Notes: generated by a model not told the origin, from the letters alone. DNA of 64,000 nucleotides from Micromonospora sp. NBC_00389 (GCF_036059255.1 NZ_CP107947.1:3720001-3784000), one strand, 5' to 3'; positions 1-11,850 are shown, counted from the stretch's first letter. Numbers and translations: made by a program.

Positions 1-578
1 ATCTCCCCGGCGCGGAGCGCGGCCACCGAGTCGTCCAGCCCGAGCCGCTCCCGGAGCACCCCGTCGCCGCCGAGCTGGGCCACCTCCAGCAGCCGCATCG
101 CGGTGATCTCGGTGCCTGATCCGGGTGCGCCGACGGAGACCCGCCGGCCGCGCAGGTCGGCGACCGTGCGGACCGGCCCGCCGCCGGTGGTGACCAGGTG
201 CAGCTGGTCGTCGTACACCCGGGCGACAGCGTTGACCGACGGGCTTTCCGAGGTGGTGGTGGGCAGCACGTCGGCCTGGGTGAAGCCCAGTTCGGCTGCT
301 CCGGAGCCGATCAGCCGGACGTTCTCCGCCGAGGCGGCGGTGACCACCACGGTGGCCCGCACGTTGGGCAGCTCCCGGTTGAGGATGGCGGCCAGGGACT
401 GCCCGAAGGCGTAGTAGACGGCGGTCGGGCTGCCGGTGGCGATCCGGATCGGCAGCGGCTCGGCCTGGGCGTCCCGGCAACTGGCGGCACCGGCCACGGT
501 TGTGGCCAGCAGCAGCGCCAGCAGCGCGGCCATTCCCACGCGGCGGCGGCCGAGCCGGCCGGACGAGGTACGACTCAC
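1..578 (-). CDS. TAXI-family TRAP transporter solute-binding lipoprotein (3' end outside window)
   Basis: The reverse strand reads from a GTG at 578 to the window edge, giving about 192 residues and no stop, so the C terminus is missing. An Arg-rich start, a Leu/Ala-rich hydrophobic stretch and then AASC give a lipoprotein signal peptide. The mature protein opens with PIRIATGSPTAVYYAFG, typical of the TAXI (TRAP-associated extracellular immunogenic) family, and continues with a QADVLPTT segment and VADLRGRRVSVGAPGSGTE, which resembles the family's ligand-binding loop. Such proteins capture small organic acids or amino acids outside the membrane for a DctQM-type permease. No permease gene is visible on this side. 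Family assignment is fairly secure; the substrate is unknown. Confidence 0.75.
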   Translation of the reverse strand, partial: MSRTSSGRLGRRRVGMAALLALLLATTVAGAASCRDAQAEPLPIRIATGSPTAVYYAFGQSLAAILNRELPNVRATVVVTAASAENVRLIGSGAAELGFTQADVLPTTTSESPSVNAVARVYDDQLHLVTTGGGPVRTVADLRGRRVSVGAPGSGTEITAMRLLEVAQLGGDGVLRERLGLDDSVAALRAGE

Positions 579-644
579 GCGGAGCACTGTGCGCTGCCGG
601 AACGGTGCGCGCAAGCCCCGTTCGGGTGGGTGGGGCGTGCCGGG

Positions 645-1337
645 TCAGCAGGCCGGGCGGCGTTCCGGCTCCGTTTCCGAGCCCCGTGCGGCCTCCATCG
701 CCGCGCTGCGCAGAATCCGCTCCCGGTCCGGCCCGTCGGCGACACTGACCAGGAAGCAGCCGGTGCCGGGGCGGAGCACGGCCGGGACATCGAGCACGGC
801 CGCGCTACGGATCAACACCGCGGCCAGGTCCCGGTCAGTGAGCCGTACGCCGAGGATGTGCCGGCGGACGTGCCGCCCGCCGGCCAGCAGCGCCGACCGC
901 CAGGCCGCCGCCGCGAGCCGGGACACCCACCGGCGACGGGCCGGTGAGGCACCGGGCTGCGGCCCACCGAGCAGCTCCCGACGCCCCTGCCACCAACCGG
1001 CGTTCAGCAGCCGGGTGTACGCGCCGTGATGCTCCGGGGGCACCCAGAGCCGGTGCAGCTCGTAGCGGCGGCGCAGGCCGCCGACGGCCACCTCCTGGGT
1101 CACCGGAATGTCCAGCCGGGCGAGCAGCTGCCGCATCCGCTGAGCGGCGTCCTCCCGGTTGAACTCCACTCCCGGCGAGTGCGACCGGAGCGCCGCGGTC
1201 GGCCGGGCGACGGTCGGCAGGGGTGTGCACCGCAACAGGCAGGCGGCCTCGAACGCGTCGCCCAGGGTCAGCCAGTCCAGCGGGGGTGGCGTCGCCGGCG
1301 AGCGGAGCCGGTCGAGCAGGGCGGGTTCACGGGCCAA
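645..1337 (-). CDS. conserved hypothetical protein, 230 aa
   Basis: I do not recognise this protein with certainty. It is soluble, Arg-rich and has no signal peptide or membrane segment. The second half (about residues 150-220) contains WRSALLAGG, then LGVRLTDRDLAAVLIRSA and a FLVSVAD strand. This faintly recalls the LAGLIDADG-like fold of WhiA-type proteins, with a strand-helix pattern where a domain would inspect DNA, but the resemblance is too weak for a functional name. It lies between the TAXI lipoprotein gene and yaaA on the same strand with gaps of about 66 and 108 bp, so it may or may not be cotranscribed with them. The ATG at 1337 is the first start in the open frame. Confidence 0.55.
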   Translation of the reverse strand: MAREPALLDRLRSPATPPPLDWLTLGDAFEAACLLRCTPLPTVARPTAALRSHSPGVEFNREDAAQRMRQLLARLDIPVTQEVAVGGLRRRYELHRLWVPPEHHGAYTRLLNAGWWQGRRELLGGPQPGASPARRRWVSRLAAAAWRSALLAGGRHVRRHILGVRLTDRDLAAVLIRSAAVLDVPAVLRPGTGCFLVSVADGPDRERILRSAAMEAARGSETEPERRPAC

Positions 1338-1445
1338 CGAGGCGCTCCCTTGTCGGAGTCTGGGTTCCCCTACCGTGACCCCTGCCCTGCCCTTGCGGAA
1401 CTGATCCCGCCCAGCCTTGAGGAAATCTTGCGGCTGGCGACCCGC

Positions 1446-2243
1446 CTACAGCTCGGTGACCACCAGATCCACCTGTCGCGGCCGGCCGGCTGGGGCGGCC
1501 TGCTCCACGACGGTGTGCTTCAGCTCGCGCAGCGTGCCGACCAGTTCCCCGGCGGTTCGCGGCCGGGCGCCGGCGATCAGCAGGTCACGGACCAGCCGCC
1601 CCTTGGTCGCCTTGTTGAAGTGGCTCACCACCGAGCGGACCGGCACACCGTCGACCTCCCGCTCGTGCAGCACCCGCACGGTCACCGTGCGCTCGGCCAA
1701 CTCCCCGCGCGGCGTCCAGGTGGCCGCGTACGAGCCGGAGCGCAGGTCGAGCACCGGCCCGGTGCCGGCCGCAGCCGTCAGGGCCGGCGCCAGCACCGGC
1801 CGCCAGTACGCCGACAGCGCCCCCACGCCGGGCAGCCGGGCACCGATCGGGCAGCGGTACGGCGGGATCCGGTCGGCGAGCCGGACCGCGCCCCACAGGC
1901 CGGAGCTGATCAGGATCGACCGGCGGGCCGCCCGCTGCGCCGCCGCCGGCAACGAGGCCAGCTCCAGCGCCTCGTAGAGCACCCCGGTGTAGATCTGCGC
2001 TGCCGGCGCGGTGGCCGCCACCCGCAGCCGGGCGTTGCGGCGCAGCTCGCCGCGCTGGCCCTCGCTGAGCCCGAGCGCCGCCCGCGCCGCCGCCTCGTCC
2101 GGCCCGGTGCTCAGCGCCACCAGCGCGTCCAGCACCCGCTCCCGGGCCGGGTTCAGCTCGGGCAGCGCGAGCCGGTCCGGGTCCCACCGTCGGCCGGTGC
2201 CGGCGTCGGCCTTCCCCTCCGAGGGCGGCAGCAGGATGAGCAT
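1446..2243 (-). CDS. yaaA: YaaA family peroxide-stress protein (DUF328)
   Basis: The 265-residue product starts with MLILLPPSEGKA, the hallmark N terminus of the YaaA/DUF328 family. It also carries family segments IYTGVLYEAL, ILISSGLWGAVR, PYRCPIGARL and, near the end, VVSHFNKATKGRLVRDL. Length matches the family (about 250). In E. coli YaaA lowers intracellular free iron during peroxide stress and binds DNA; that role is known for the family and not shown here. It is monocistronic or the first gene before the unknown protein at 645-1337. No obvious regulator site was seen upstream. Confidence 0.85.
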   Translation of the reverse strand: MLILLPPSEGKADAGTGRRWDPDRLALPELNPARERVLDALVALSTGPDEAAARAALGLSEGQRGELRRNARLRVAATAPAAQIYTGVLYEALELASLPAAAQRAARRSILISSGLWGAVRLADRIPPYRCPIGARLPGVGALSAYWRPVLAPALTAAAGTGPVLDLRSGSYAATWTPRGELAERTVTVRVLHEREVDGVPVRSVVSHFNKATKGRLVRDLLIAGARPRTAGELVGTLRELKHTVVEQAAPAGRPRQVDLVVTEL

Positions 2244-2308
2244 CGGACCTCCGCGACGGGTGGGACGGCGGCGCCCACGCGCCGGTTCGGCCAGCGTACG
2301 ACCCGCCG

Positions 2309-3928
2309 TTACCGCCAGGGCCGCACCGGGGTGTCGGGGTGGTACACGCGATAGCCGTCGACCTCCCGTACCGGTGCGGCATCGGGCTCGTCGGCGAGCA
2401 GTCGACGCAGCCGCCGCTCCATCGGCGAGTCGATCTCCACCACGTAGCCGGGTCGCTCGGCCCGCCCGACCTGCCGCCAGTACGGCAGGTACCGGTTCTG
2501 GCCGGGGGACAGGTCATCGTCGAGCACCCCGCAGACCACCGTCTCGTCGGTGTTGAAGACCAGTCGGTTGCAGGTCCAGTAGTCCCCGTACACCTCGTGG
2601 GGGCCGTTGGCGCGCAGCGCGGCGGCGAGTTCCCGGGCCTGGCGCTCCTCGGTCCGCGACGCCCGCACGTCGGTGGTCACGAAGAGCACGGTGATCACCA
2701 GCATGGTCGCCGTCAGGCCGGCCAGCACGGCGGTGGCCAGTGCGCCGGTGAGCCGACCGAGCACCCCGACCGTGCCCCGCCAGCAGGCCACCGCGGCCAC
2801 CCAGAGCGGCCAGAGCACCGCCGGCAGCGACAGTTGCAGCACCGACAGGTAGCGGGCGTTGTCCAGCGGACTGGTCGCGGCGAGCGGGCTGCGCACGTAC
2901 GACAGCAGGGTCAACGCGGCGCCGGCGACCAGGGCGAGCTGCACCACCGGCCGGACCCGCTCCCCGCGCGGCGCTCTCGCGGCCCGGCGGTACGCGAGGA
3001 CCGCGAGCACCGCGGCGACCACCAGCAGCACCGGGTAGAGCAGCCCGAACCACTGCTGCCAGCGGCCGCAGCCGTCCACCGGGCAGAGCCCGTGCGCCAG
3101 CGGCACCCCCTCCAGCAGTCCGCCCCAGATCCGGTCCGACCACGGTGGCAGCGGGCCTTCCTTGGTGCTCACCTCCCGGAACACCGACAGCGAATCGTCA
3201 CCCGGCGCCGCCCGGAGGTTGTCCCAGAGCATCGGTGCCACCCCGACCACGACGCCCGCCACCAGCAGCAGGCCGGACCAGCCGACGAGTTCCCGCCGCA
3301 CCGCCCACACCAGCGCCAGCCCGGCCACCGCCAGGTAGGGCAGGATCAGCCAGTCCGACCAGGCGGCCAACCCGACGAGCAGGCCGAACAGCGCGACGGC
3401 GAGCCGGCGGCGGTGGACCGTGCCGGCCGCCAGCCCCACGGTGATCAGCAGCATCAGCAGCACCGCCGGCTTCACCTCGGGCCGTCCGCCGACCACGGTA
3501 AGCTGATCGCGCACCACCCGCTCCGGCCCGAGCGCCAGCAGGCCGACGATGAAGGCGGCGAACCACGGCGCGCAGAGCCGGCGGGTCAGCCGGTGGATCA
3601 GGTAGAGGAAGACCGCGTACAGCGCGAGCATCGGCAGCCGCAGCACCGGCCAGCTCGGCCCGGCCACCGCGACCAGCGGCGCGGCCAGGTACGACTCCAG
3701 CATCCCCATGTAGTGCTGGCCGTAGAGGAAGACCGGGTGCTCCCGGCCCTGCCCGATGTGCAGCGCGGCGAGGCCGAAGGTGGCCTCGTCGCTGTTCGAC
3801 ACCGGCACGGTGTACAGCGTCAGGACCAGCCGGTACCCGATGCCGGCCAGCCCGAACAGCAGCGCGACGAGCGCCGGTCGGTCGAGTCGTGGGCGCCACC
3901 GCCCACGGTGTTGCTCTGGTTTCGACAC
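2309..3928 (-). CDS. polytopic GT-C-like glycosyltransferase / membrane protein
   Basis: About 539 residues with roughly ten hydrophobic helices and a soluble C-terminal domain of about 110 residues. After the first helix comes VSNSDEATFGLAA, an acidic loop of the type that carries the catalytic Asp/Glu in GT-C enzymes (protein mannosyltransferase/ArnT superfamily). Later loops include YGQHYMGMLESYLAAP and SDWLILPYL, common in actinobacterial members. Such enzymes use polyprenyl-phosphate sugars on the outer face of the membrane. The open frame runs far upstream to 5347, but that extension lies antisense to the App1 gene. GTG 3928 has a G-rich ribosome-binding stretch about 6 nt upstream, whereas GTG 3934 is too close to it. 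The gene is divergent from the App1 gene across about 120 bp. Substrate unknown. Confidence 0.65.
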   Translation of the reverse strand: MSKPEQHRGRWRPRLDRPALVALLFGLAGIGYRLVLTLYTVPVSNSDEATFGLAALHIGQGREHPVFLYGQHYMGMLESYLAAPLVAVAGPSWPVLRLPMLALYAVFLYLIHRLTRRLCAPWFAAFIVGLLALGPERVVRDQLTVVGGRPEVKPAVLLMLLITVGLAAGTVHRRRLAVALFGLLVGLAAWSDWLILPYLAVAGLALVWAVRRELVGWSGLLLVAGVVVGVAPMLWDNLRAAPGDDSLSVFREVSTKEGPLPPWSDRIWGGLLEGVPLAHGLCPVDGCGRWQQWFGLLYPVLLVVAAVLAVLAYRRAARAPRGERVRPVVQLALVAGAALTLLSYVRSPLAATSPLDNARYLSVLQLSLPAVLWPLWVAAVACWRGTVGVLGRLTGALATAVLAGLTATMLVITVLFVTTDVRASRTEERQARELAAALRANGPHEVYGDYWTCNRLVFNTDETVVCGVLDDDLSPGQNRYLPYWRQVGRAERPGYVVEIDSPMERRLRRLLADEPDAAPVREVDGYRVYHPDTPVRPWR

Positions 3929-4051
3929 GACCACGCCCCCGTCGTCGTCCCGACCGGAGTGTTTCACGCGTGGCGGGCTGGTCGGGGTGGTTCGGCTCAG
4001 CCGGGGTCGGCTCGCGTGGCCGTGGCTGTCGACGTGTGGCAGGGTTGGCGC

Positions 4052-5092
4052 GTGCCACCCACTCCCGCCGGCCAACTGGCCGTTCCGAACCTGCACCGGG
4101 CCGCGCGGATCGAGGACGCCGTGCACCAGCTCGTGGAGCGTCGGTTGCGGCGCACCGGCTGGCGGATCAACATCATCGCGTACACCAACTACGGCTCCCC
4201 GGGCTGGGTGCGGGTGATGTGCCGGGTGCTGCTCGGTCGGCCGGACACCCGTCAGCGGGGCCGGTTGGACAAGGTCCGCGGCTGGCGCAGCTTCACCACC
4301 CTGCCGGCCAAGCACGTCACGGTGACCATCGAGGCCGGCGGCGTGCGGCACGAGACCCGGGCCGACCGCAGCGGCTTCGTCGACACGCTGGTAGAGGCCG
4401 ACCTGCCGCCCGGGTGGGGCACTGTCCGGCTCAGCGTCCCGGACGCCGAGCCGGTCGACGCGCCGGTGCGCATCCTCGACCCGGACGTCAAGTTCGGCAT
4501 CCTCTCCGACATTGACGACACGGTGATGGTGACGGCGCTGCCCCGGCCGCTGCTCGCCGCGTGGAACACGTTCGTGCTCGACGAGCACGCCCGCAACGCC
4601 GTGCCCGGCATGGCGGTGCTCTACGAGCGGCTGGTCACCGCGCACCCCGGCGCCCCGGTCTTCTACCTCTCCACCGGCGCCTGGAACGTGGCGCCGACGC
4701 TGACCCGGTTCCTGTCCCGGCACCTCTACCCGGCCGGGCCGCTGCTGCTCACCGACTGGGGCCCGACGGCGGACCGTTGGTTCCGCAGCGGCCGGGAGCA
4801 CAAGCGGGTGACCCTGGCCCGGCTGGCCCGGGAGTTCCCCGACGTGCGTTGGCTGCTGGTCGGCGACGACGGCCAGCACGACCAGGAGATCTACCGGGAG
4901 TTCGCCGCCGCCCACCCGGAGAACGTGGCGGGGGTGGCGATCCGCCGACTCTCCCCGACCCAGTCGGTGCTGGCCGGTAGCCTGCCCGCCCCGGCCGGCC
5001 TCCCGTCGACGGGGCCGGTGGGGCAGAAGTGGCTCTCCGCGCCGGACGGCGCCGGCCTGTGGAAGCTGCTGCGCGACGCCGGCCTGGTCTGA
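4052..5092 (+). CDS. App1 family (DUF2183) phosphatidate phosphatase-like protein
   Basis: The product of about 346 residues has an N-terminal beta-rich part (roughly 1-140) followed by a HAD-like phosphatase domain opening with FGILSDIDDTVMVTA. This contains the DxDxT-type motif of App1/DUF2183 proteins. Further family segments are VFYLSTGAWNVAPTL and, near the end, WLLVGDDGQHDQEIY, equivalent to the late acidic motif of HAD enzymes. Yeast App1 is a Mg-dependent phosphatidate phosphatase; bacterial members are largely uncharacterised. The open frame extends upstream through antisense sequence. GTG 4052, preceded by a GGCAGGG stretch, is the most plausible start, with GTG 4019 as an alternative. 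It is divergent from the GT-C-like gene. Confidence 0.75.
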   Translation: MPPTPAGQLAVPNLHRAARIEDAVHQLVERRLRRTGWRINIIAYTNYGSPGWVRVMCRVLLGRPDTRQRGRLDKVRGWRSFTTLPAKHVTVTIEAGGVRHETRADRSGFVDTLVEADLPPGWGTVRLSVPDAEPVDAPVRILDPDVKFGILSDIDDTVMVTALPRPLLAAWNTFVLDEHARNAVPGMAVLYERLVTAHPGAPVFYLSTGAWNVAPTLTRFLSRHLYPAGPLLLTDWGPTADRWFRSGREHKRVTLARLAREFPDVRWLLVGDDGQHDQEIYREFAAAHPENVAGVAIRRLSPTQSVLAGSLPAPAGLPSTGPVGQKWLSAPDGAGLWKLLRDAGLV

Positions 5093-5202
5093 CCGCCGGT
5101 CCGCCGGGTATCGGGCGGTGGTCGGCGTCGCGAGGTGACTTCGTAGCGGGAAAATTGTGAAGGATACTTGCGCAACGGATCGGCAACCTTGAACATATTT
5201 TC

Positions 5203-7215
5203 GTGCGTAGAGACTATGGTCGATATATGTCAGGGCTGGCGCTGGTAGCGGCGCTGGTGCTCGGCGCGGCAGCCCCCGCCTCCCCACCCGCCCCTCCGGA
5301 CACCGTGCCGGTGGCCGCCCAGGCGGCCTGCGTGACCGATCCGGCAACCCCGAAGCGGCAGCTACGCGGCATGTGGATCGCCAGCGTGGCCAACATCGAC
5401 TGGCCCAGCCGCACCGGGCTCACCCAGGCGGCCCAGCAGGCGGAGTACCGGGGCTGGCTCGACCTGGCCCAGCAGCGGCGGATGAACGCCGTCGTCGTGC
5501 AGATCCGCCCCGCCGCCGACGCGTTCTGGCCGTCCACCTACGAGCCCTGGTCGCAGTGGCTCACCGGCACCCAGGGCGGCAACCCCGGCTACGACCCGCT
5601 GGCCTTCATGGTGGCCGAGGCGCACGCCCGCAACCTGGAGTTCCACGCCTGGTTCAACCCGTATCGGGTCGCCACCCACACCGACCTGACCAAGCTGGCG
5701 GCCAGCCACCCGGCCCGCAAGAACCCGGGCTGGGCCGTCGCCTACAACGGCCAGCTCTACTACAACCCCGGCATCCCCGCTGTCCGCGCCTTCGTGCAGG
5801 ACGCCATGATGGACGCCGTCCGCCGCTACGACATCGACGCGGTGCACTGGGACGACTACTTCTACCCGTACCCGGGCAGCGGTGGGGGTTTCCCCGACCA
5901 GGCCACCTTCGCCCAGTACGGCGCCGGCTTCAGCAACATCGCCGACTGGCGGCGCAACAACGTCAACCTGTTGGTGCAGGAGATGCACAACCGGATCCAG
6001 GCGATCAAGCCGTGGGTGAAGCTCGGCGTGAGCCCGTTCGGCATCTGGCGCAACGCCGGCACCGATCCGCTCGGCTCGCGCACCAGCGGCCTCCAGTCGT
6101 ACGACGCGATCTACGCCGACACCCGCCGCTGGGTGAAGCAGGGCTGGATCGACTACATCGCTCCGCAGATCTACTGGCACATCGGCCACTCCTCGGCCGA
6201 CTACGCGGAGCTGGTCCGCTGGTGGTCCGAGACCGTGGCCGGCACCGACGTGCAGTTGCTCGTCGGGCAGGCCACCTACCGCGCCGGGGCGTCCGGGCAG
6301 GACGCCGCCTGGCAGGACCCGGCCGAACTGACCGACCACCTGACGCTCAACCGCACCTACCCCCGGATCCTCGGCGACATCCACTTCAGCGCCAAGGACG
6401 TCCGCGCCGACCGCATCGGCGCCGTCTCCCGGGTGGCGACCGACCACTACCGCCGGCCCGCGCTGGCGCCGGCCGGGTTGGGCGGCGCCGCGCCCGCCGC
6501 GCCGAACCTCACCTCGGCGGTACGCGGCACCGGCGGTGTGACCCTGAACTGGCAGCGCGGTGCGACCGGCAGCACGTCCGCGTACGCGGTCTACCGGCTG
6601 CCCGGCGACGGCGCGGTCGACCCCTGCGACCTGGCCGACGCCCGCAACTTGCTCGGCACCGTCCGCGCCTCGGGCAGCACCGGGACGTTCACCGACGCCA
6701 CCGCCGCGGCTGGCTCGACCTACCGGTACCTGGTGACCGGGCTGGACCGGCTGCACCACGAGAGCCCGGCCAGCAACGCGCGGGTGGTCACCGGCACCGG
6801 CGGCACGTTCAGCGTGATCGTGGACAACGCCACCGCCGGTGGCTTCACCGCCGCCGCCACCTGGGGCACGTCGTCGTACCTCGCCACGCGGTACGGCGCC
6901 AACTACCGGTTCGCCGAGCCGCAGGCGGTCAGCGATCCGGCCTGGTTCAGCGCGACGCTGCCCGCCGCCGGCTCGTACCGGGTCGAGGTCTGGTACCCGG
7001 CCGACTCCGGCTACAACAGCGCCACGCCGCACCTGGTGGCGACGGCGAACGGGACCGTGACGGCCATCGTCGACCAGCGCAGCGGCGGCGGGCAGTGGCG
7101 GGTGCTGGGCACCTACGACTTCGCCGCGGGGACGCGCCAGGTCGTCGGGGTCAGCCGCTGGACCAGCACCCAGGGGTACGTCGTGGCCGACGCGGTCCGC
7201 ATCACCCGGCTCTGA
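5203..7215 (+). CDS. secreted GHL10-type glycoside hydrolase with FN3 and golvesin-like domains
   Basis: The 670-residue protein has an N-terminal signal peptide (positive residues, then SGLALVAALVLGAAAPA). A glycosyl-hydrolase-like GHL10 (DUF187) domain spans about residues 50-420, with LRGMWIASVANIDWPS, VVQIRPAADAFWPS, FHAWFNPYRV, VHWDDYFYPYP and IAPQIYWHIGHS. A fibronectin-III-like module follows (about 430-525). The C-terminal domain of about 130 residues (VIVDNATAGGF to the end) resembles the golvesin/xanthan-lyase-associated C-terminal domain. GHL10 proteins act on cell-wall or extracellular glycans, but the substrate here is not predictable. Neither GTG 5203 nor ATG 5227 has a clear Shine-Dalgarno sequence; I prefer 5203 because it supplies the basic n-region. 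It is convergent with glgB. Confidence 0.85.
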   Translation: MRRDYGRYMSGLALVAALVLGAAAPASPPAPPDTVPVAAQAACVTDPATPKRQLRGMWIASVANIDWPSRTGLTQAAQQAEYRGWLDLAQQRRMNAVVVQIRPAADAFWPSTYEPWSQWLTGTQGGNPGYDPLAFMVAEAHARNLEFHAWFNPYRVATHTDLTKLAASHPARKNPGWAVAYNGQLYYNPGIPAVRAFVQDAMMDAVRRYDIDAVHWDDYFYPYPGSGGGFPDQATFAQYGAGFSNIADWRRNNVNLLVQEMHNRIQAIKPWVKLGVSPFGIWRNAGTDPLGSRTSGLQSYDAIYADTRRWVKQGWIDYIAPQIYWHIGHSSADYAELVRWWSETVAGTDVQLLVGQATYRAGASGQDAAWQDPAELTDHLTLNRTYPRILGDIHFSAKDVRADRIGAVSRVATDHYRRPALAPAGLGGAAPAAPNLTSAVRGTGGVTLNWQRGATGSTSAYAVYRLPGDGAVDPCDLADARNLLGTVRASGSTGTFTDATAAAGSTYRYLVTGLDRLHHESPASNARVVTGTGGTFSVIVDNATAGGFTAAATWGTSSYLATRYGANYRFAEPQAVSDPAWFSATLPAAGSYRVEVWYPADSGYNSATPHLVATANGTVTAIVDQRSGGGQWRVLGTYDFAAGTRQVVGVSRWTSTQGYVVADAVRITRL

Positions 7216-7220
7216 GCGCG

Positions 7221-7259
7221 CCGTTCCCCCCGGGGCGTCTCGACGCGTCGGGGGAACGG
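7221..7259. terminator. bidirectional hairpin terminator between GHL10 gene and glgB
   Basis: A perfect 10-bp stem (CCGTTCCCCC pairing with GGGGGAACGG) encloses a 19-nt loop. It sits between two convergent stop codons (7215 on plus, 7300 on minus), as expected for a shared intrinsic terminator. There is no T-tract, which is usual in high-GC actinobacteria. Confidence 0.6.
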
Positions 7260-7299
7260 TCCCGCCCGCCCAGACGTCGCCCGGACCCGGCGCGCCCGG

Positions 7300-9389
7300 T
7301 CAGTCGCGGCGGAGCCAGATGACGCCGAGTGGGGGGACCTGGAGGGCGGCGGAGGCGACCATGCCGTGCCACGGCACGTCCTCGGCGTGCACCTCGCCCA
7401 GGTTGCCCACCCCGGAACCGCCGTAGTGGTGGGCGTCGGTGTTGAGCACCTCAGCCCAGGTGCCGCCGGCCGGCAGACCGATCCGGTAGTCGTGCAGCGG
7501 CTGGGCGGAGAAGTTCGCCACGCAGACCAGCGTCGAGCCGTCCGGGGCGATCCGGATGAACGACACGGTGTTGTTGGCGACGTCGTCACCGGCGATCCAG
7601 CGGAACCCGGCCGGCTCGGTGTCCTGCGCCCAGAGCGCCGGGGTGTCCCGGTAGACCCGGTTCAGGTCACCGACGAGGCGCTGCACCCCGGCTCGTGCCG
7701 GGTCGTGCAGCAGGTACCAGTCGAGGCCGCGCTCCTCGCTCCACTCCCGGTCGTCGGCCAGCTCGGAGCCCATGAAGAGCAGCTGCTTGCCCGGGTGCGC
7801 CCACATGTAGGCCAGCAGCGCCCGTACGTTGGCCAGCCGCTGCCAGGTGTCGCCGGGCATCTTGCCGGCCAGGGAGCCCTTGCCGTGCACCACCTCGTCG
7901 TGGCTGATCGGCAGCACATAGTTCTCGCTCCAGGCGTACGCCAGGGAGAAGGTGAGCTGGTGGTGGTGGTGCTGCCGGTAGATCGGGTCCTTCGAGGTGT
8001 AGAGCAGGGTGTCGTGCATCCAGCCCATGTTCCACTTGAACCCGAAGCCCAGCCCGCCCTCGGCGGTGGGCCGGGTCACGCCCGGCCAGGCGGTGGACTC
8101 CTCGGCGATCATCACCACCCCGGCGTGGTGCTTGTAGACGGTCGCGTTCACCTCCTGCAGGAACGCGATGGCCTCCAGGTTCTCCCGACCGCCGTACTGG
8201 TTGGGGGCCCACTCGCCGTCCTTGCGGGAGTAGTCCAGGTAGAGCATCGAGGCGACGGCGTCCACCCGCAGCCCGTCGATGTGGAACTGGTCGCACCAGT
8301 AGAGCGCGTTGGCGACCAGGAAGTTGCGGACCTCGCGGCGGCCGAAGTCGAAGACGTAGGTGCCCCAGTCGGGGTGCTCGCCGCGCCGCGGGTCGGGGTG
8401 CTCGTAGAGCGGGGTGCCGTCGAAGCGCGCGAGGGCCCACTCGTCCTTGGGGAAGTGCGCCGGCACCCAGTCCAGGAGCACGCCGACGCCGGCGGCGTGC
8501 AGCTGGTCGACCAGGTACCGGAACTCGTCCGGGTCGCCGAAGCGGGAGGTCGGCGCGTAGTAGCCGGTCACCTGGTAGCCCCAGGAACCGCCGAACGGGT
8601 GCTCCATCACCGGCAGGAACTCCACGTGGGTGAAGCCCAGTTCGGTCACGTACGCGGTGAGCTGCTCGGCCAGCTCGCGGTAGCCGAGCCCCGGCCGCCA
8701 CGAGCCGAGGTGCACCTCGTACACACTCATCGGCTCCTGGTGCGGCTGCCGCTCGGCCCGCTGGGCCAGCCAGTCCGCGTCGGACCACCGGTACGTCGAG
8801 TGGTGCACCACCGACGCGGTGGCCGGCGGCACCTCGGCGTACGCCGCGAGGGGGTCTGCCTTGTCCCGCCACTGCCCGTCGGCGCCGAGCACCCGGTACT
8901 TGTAGCGGGCCCCGACCCGGGCGTTGGGGACGAACAGCTCCCACACGCCGCTGGAGCCGAGCGAGCGCATCGACCAGCCGTCGTCGGGCGCCCAGCCGGT
9001 GAAGTCGCCGACCAACCGCACCCCGTGCGCGTTGGGCGCCCAGACGGTGAACGCGACGCCCTCGTCGAAGACCCGGGCGCCGAGCGCCTCCCACAGCCGC
9101 TCGTGCCGGCCCTCGCCGATCAGGTGCAGGTCCAGCTCGCCGAGGGTCGGCGGGTAGCGGTACGGGTCGTCGTGCACGGCACCGTCGACCTCCACCCGGT
9201 AGTCGAGCACGGTGCCCTCGACGCGACTCTCGAAGACACCGATGTCGTGCACCCGCTTCATCGGGTGCCGCTCGTCGCCGATGAGCAGCACGACGTCGCC
9301 GGCGCCTCGGCGCATCGTGCGGATCGTCGTCCACCCGTCGGCGGGGTGCGCGCCGAGCAGCGCGTGCGGGTCGTGCGTCACGCCGGTGA

Positions 9390-9402
<13 letters not shown>
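7300..9402 (-). CDS. glgB: 1,4-alpha-glucan branching enzyme GlgB
   Basis: The 700-residue GH13 enzyme cuts alpha-1,4 chains and rejoins them as alpha-1,6 branches. An N-terminal branching-enzyme module begins [17 protein letters not shown]48 domain (about 110-200, [19 protein letters not shown]) and a catalytic barrel follow. Catalytic-region motifs are [12 protein letters not shown] (nucleophile Asp near residue 381), [12 protein letters not shown] (acid/base Glu) and [14 protein letters not shown] (transition-state Asp). The true start is ATG 9402: AAGGA lies 7 nt upstream and [13 protein letters not shown] matches actinobacterial GlgB. The longer open frame to 10674 is antisense-like read-through within glgE. 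The start overlaps the 3' end of glgE by 13 bp, so the two are translationally coupled. Confidence 0.95.
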
Positions 9403-11465
<2,063 letters not shown>

Positions 11466-11586
11466 CCCGCCAACCTACTGTGCGAGATCCTCTCGCGCGC
11501 GGCAAGCAACTGACGTTGGCGAGCTATGCGTGACCGAGGGGCAGGCGTCATGGGTGATGCCCGCCTGCAAGTATCGCGTATCATAT

Positions 11587-11598
11587 GTGACACGTGAC
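11587..11598. promoter_or_regulatory. candidate autoregulatory repeats upstream of vapB
   Basis: Two GTGAC direct repeats (11587-11591 and 11594-11598) sit just before the AGGAGG ribosome-binding site (11599-11604) of the antitoxin gene. They lie inside an AT-richer stretch centred on CATATG. AbrB-type antitoxins usually repress their own operons from such positions. This site is inferred from position only. Confidence 0.3.
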
Positions 11599-11610
11599 AG
11601 GAGGTCGGGT

Positions 11611-11850
11611 ATGAGGTTGAATAGCAAGGGCCAGGTCACCATCCCGGCGGCCTTGCGGGCCCAGTACAACCTGCACGAGGGCGATGAGGTGGACGTGGTT
11701 GAGGAGGGCGGAGCCCTCCGCATCGTCCGGGTCCACGGCGCCGACACCCGGGGGCAGCGCCTCGTGCGCCACATGCGAGGCCGGGGTAGCGCCAAGGAGA
11801 CCGAGCACATGTCCACCGAGGAGTTGATGGAGTTGCTGCGTGGCGAGTGA
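11611..11850 (+). CDS. vapB: AbrB/SpoVT-type antitoxin (VapB-like)
   Basis: A 79-residue protein starts at ATG 11611, six bases after AGGAGG. Residues 1-45 form a swapped-hairpin AbrB DNA-binding domain (MRLNSKGQVTIPAALR, then LHEGDEVDVVEEGGALRIV). The acidic tail (SAKETEHMSTEELMELLRGE) is the kind of segment that wraps a PIN toxin. The open frame upstream to 11530 lacks a ribosome-binding site and is not used. It overlaps the vapC start by 11 bp, indicating coupled translation. The antitoxin is expected to bind and block the downstream PIN ribonuclease and to repress the operon. Confidence 0.85.
   Translation: MRLNSKGQVTIPAALRAQYNLHEGDEVDVVEEGGALRIVRVHGADTRGQRLVRHMRGRGSAKETEHMSTEELMELLRGE

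Noticed and set aside
5189..5220. Sigma-70-like promoter (TTGAAC ... TATGGT) before the GHL10 gene
   Set aside because: The spacer is 20 bp and the elements overlap the probable start codon, so the assignment is not convincing.
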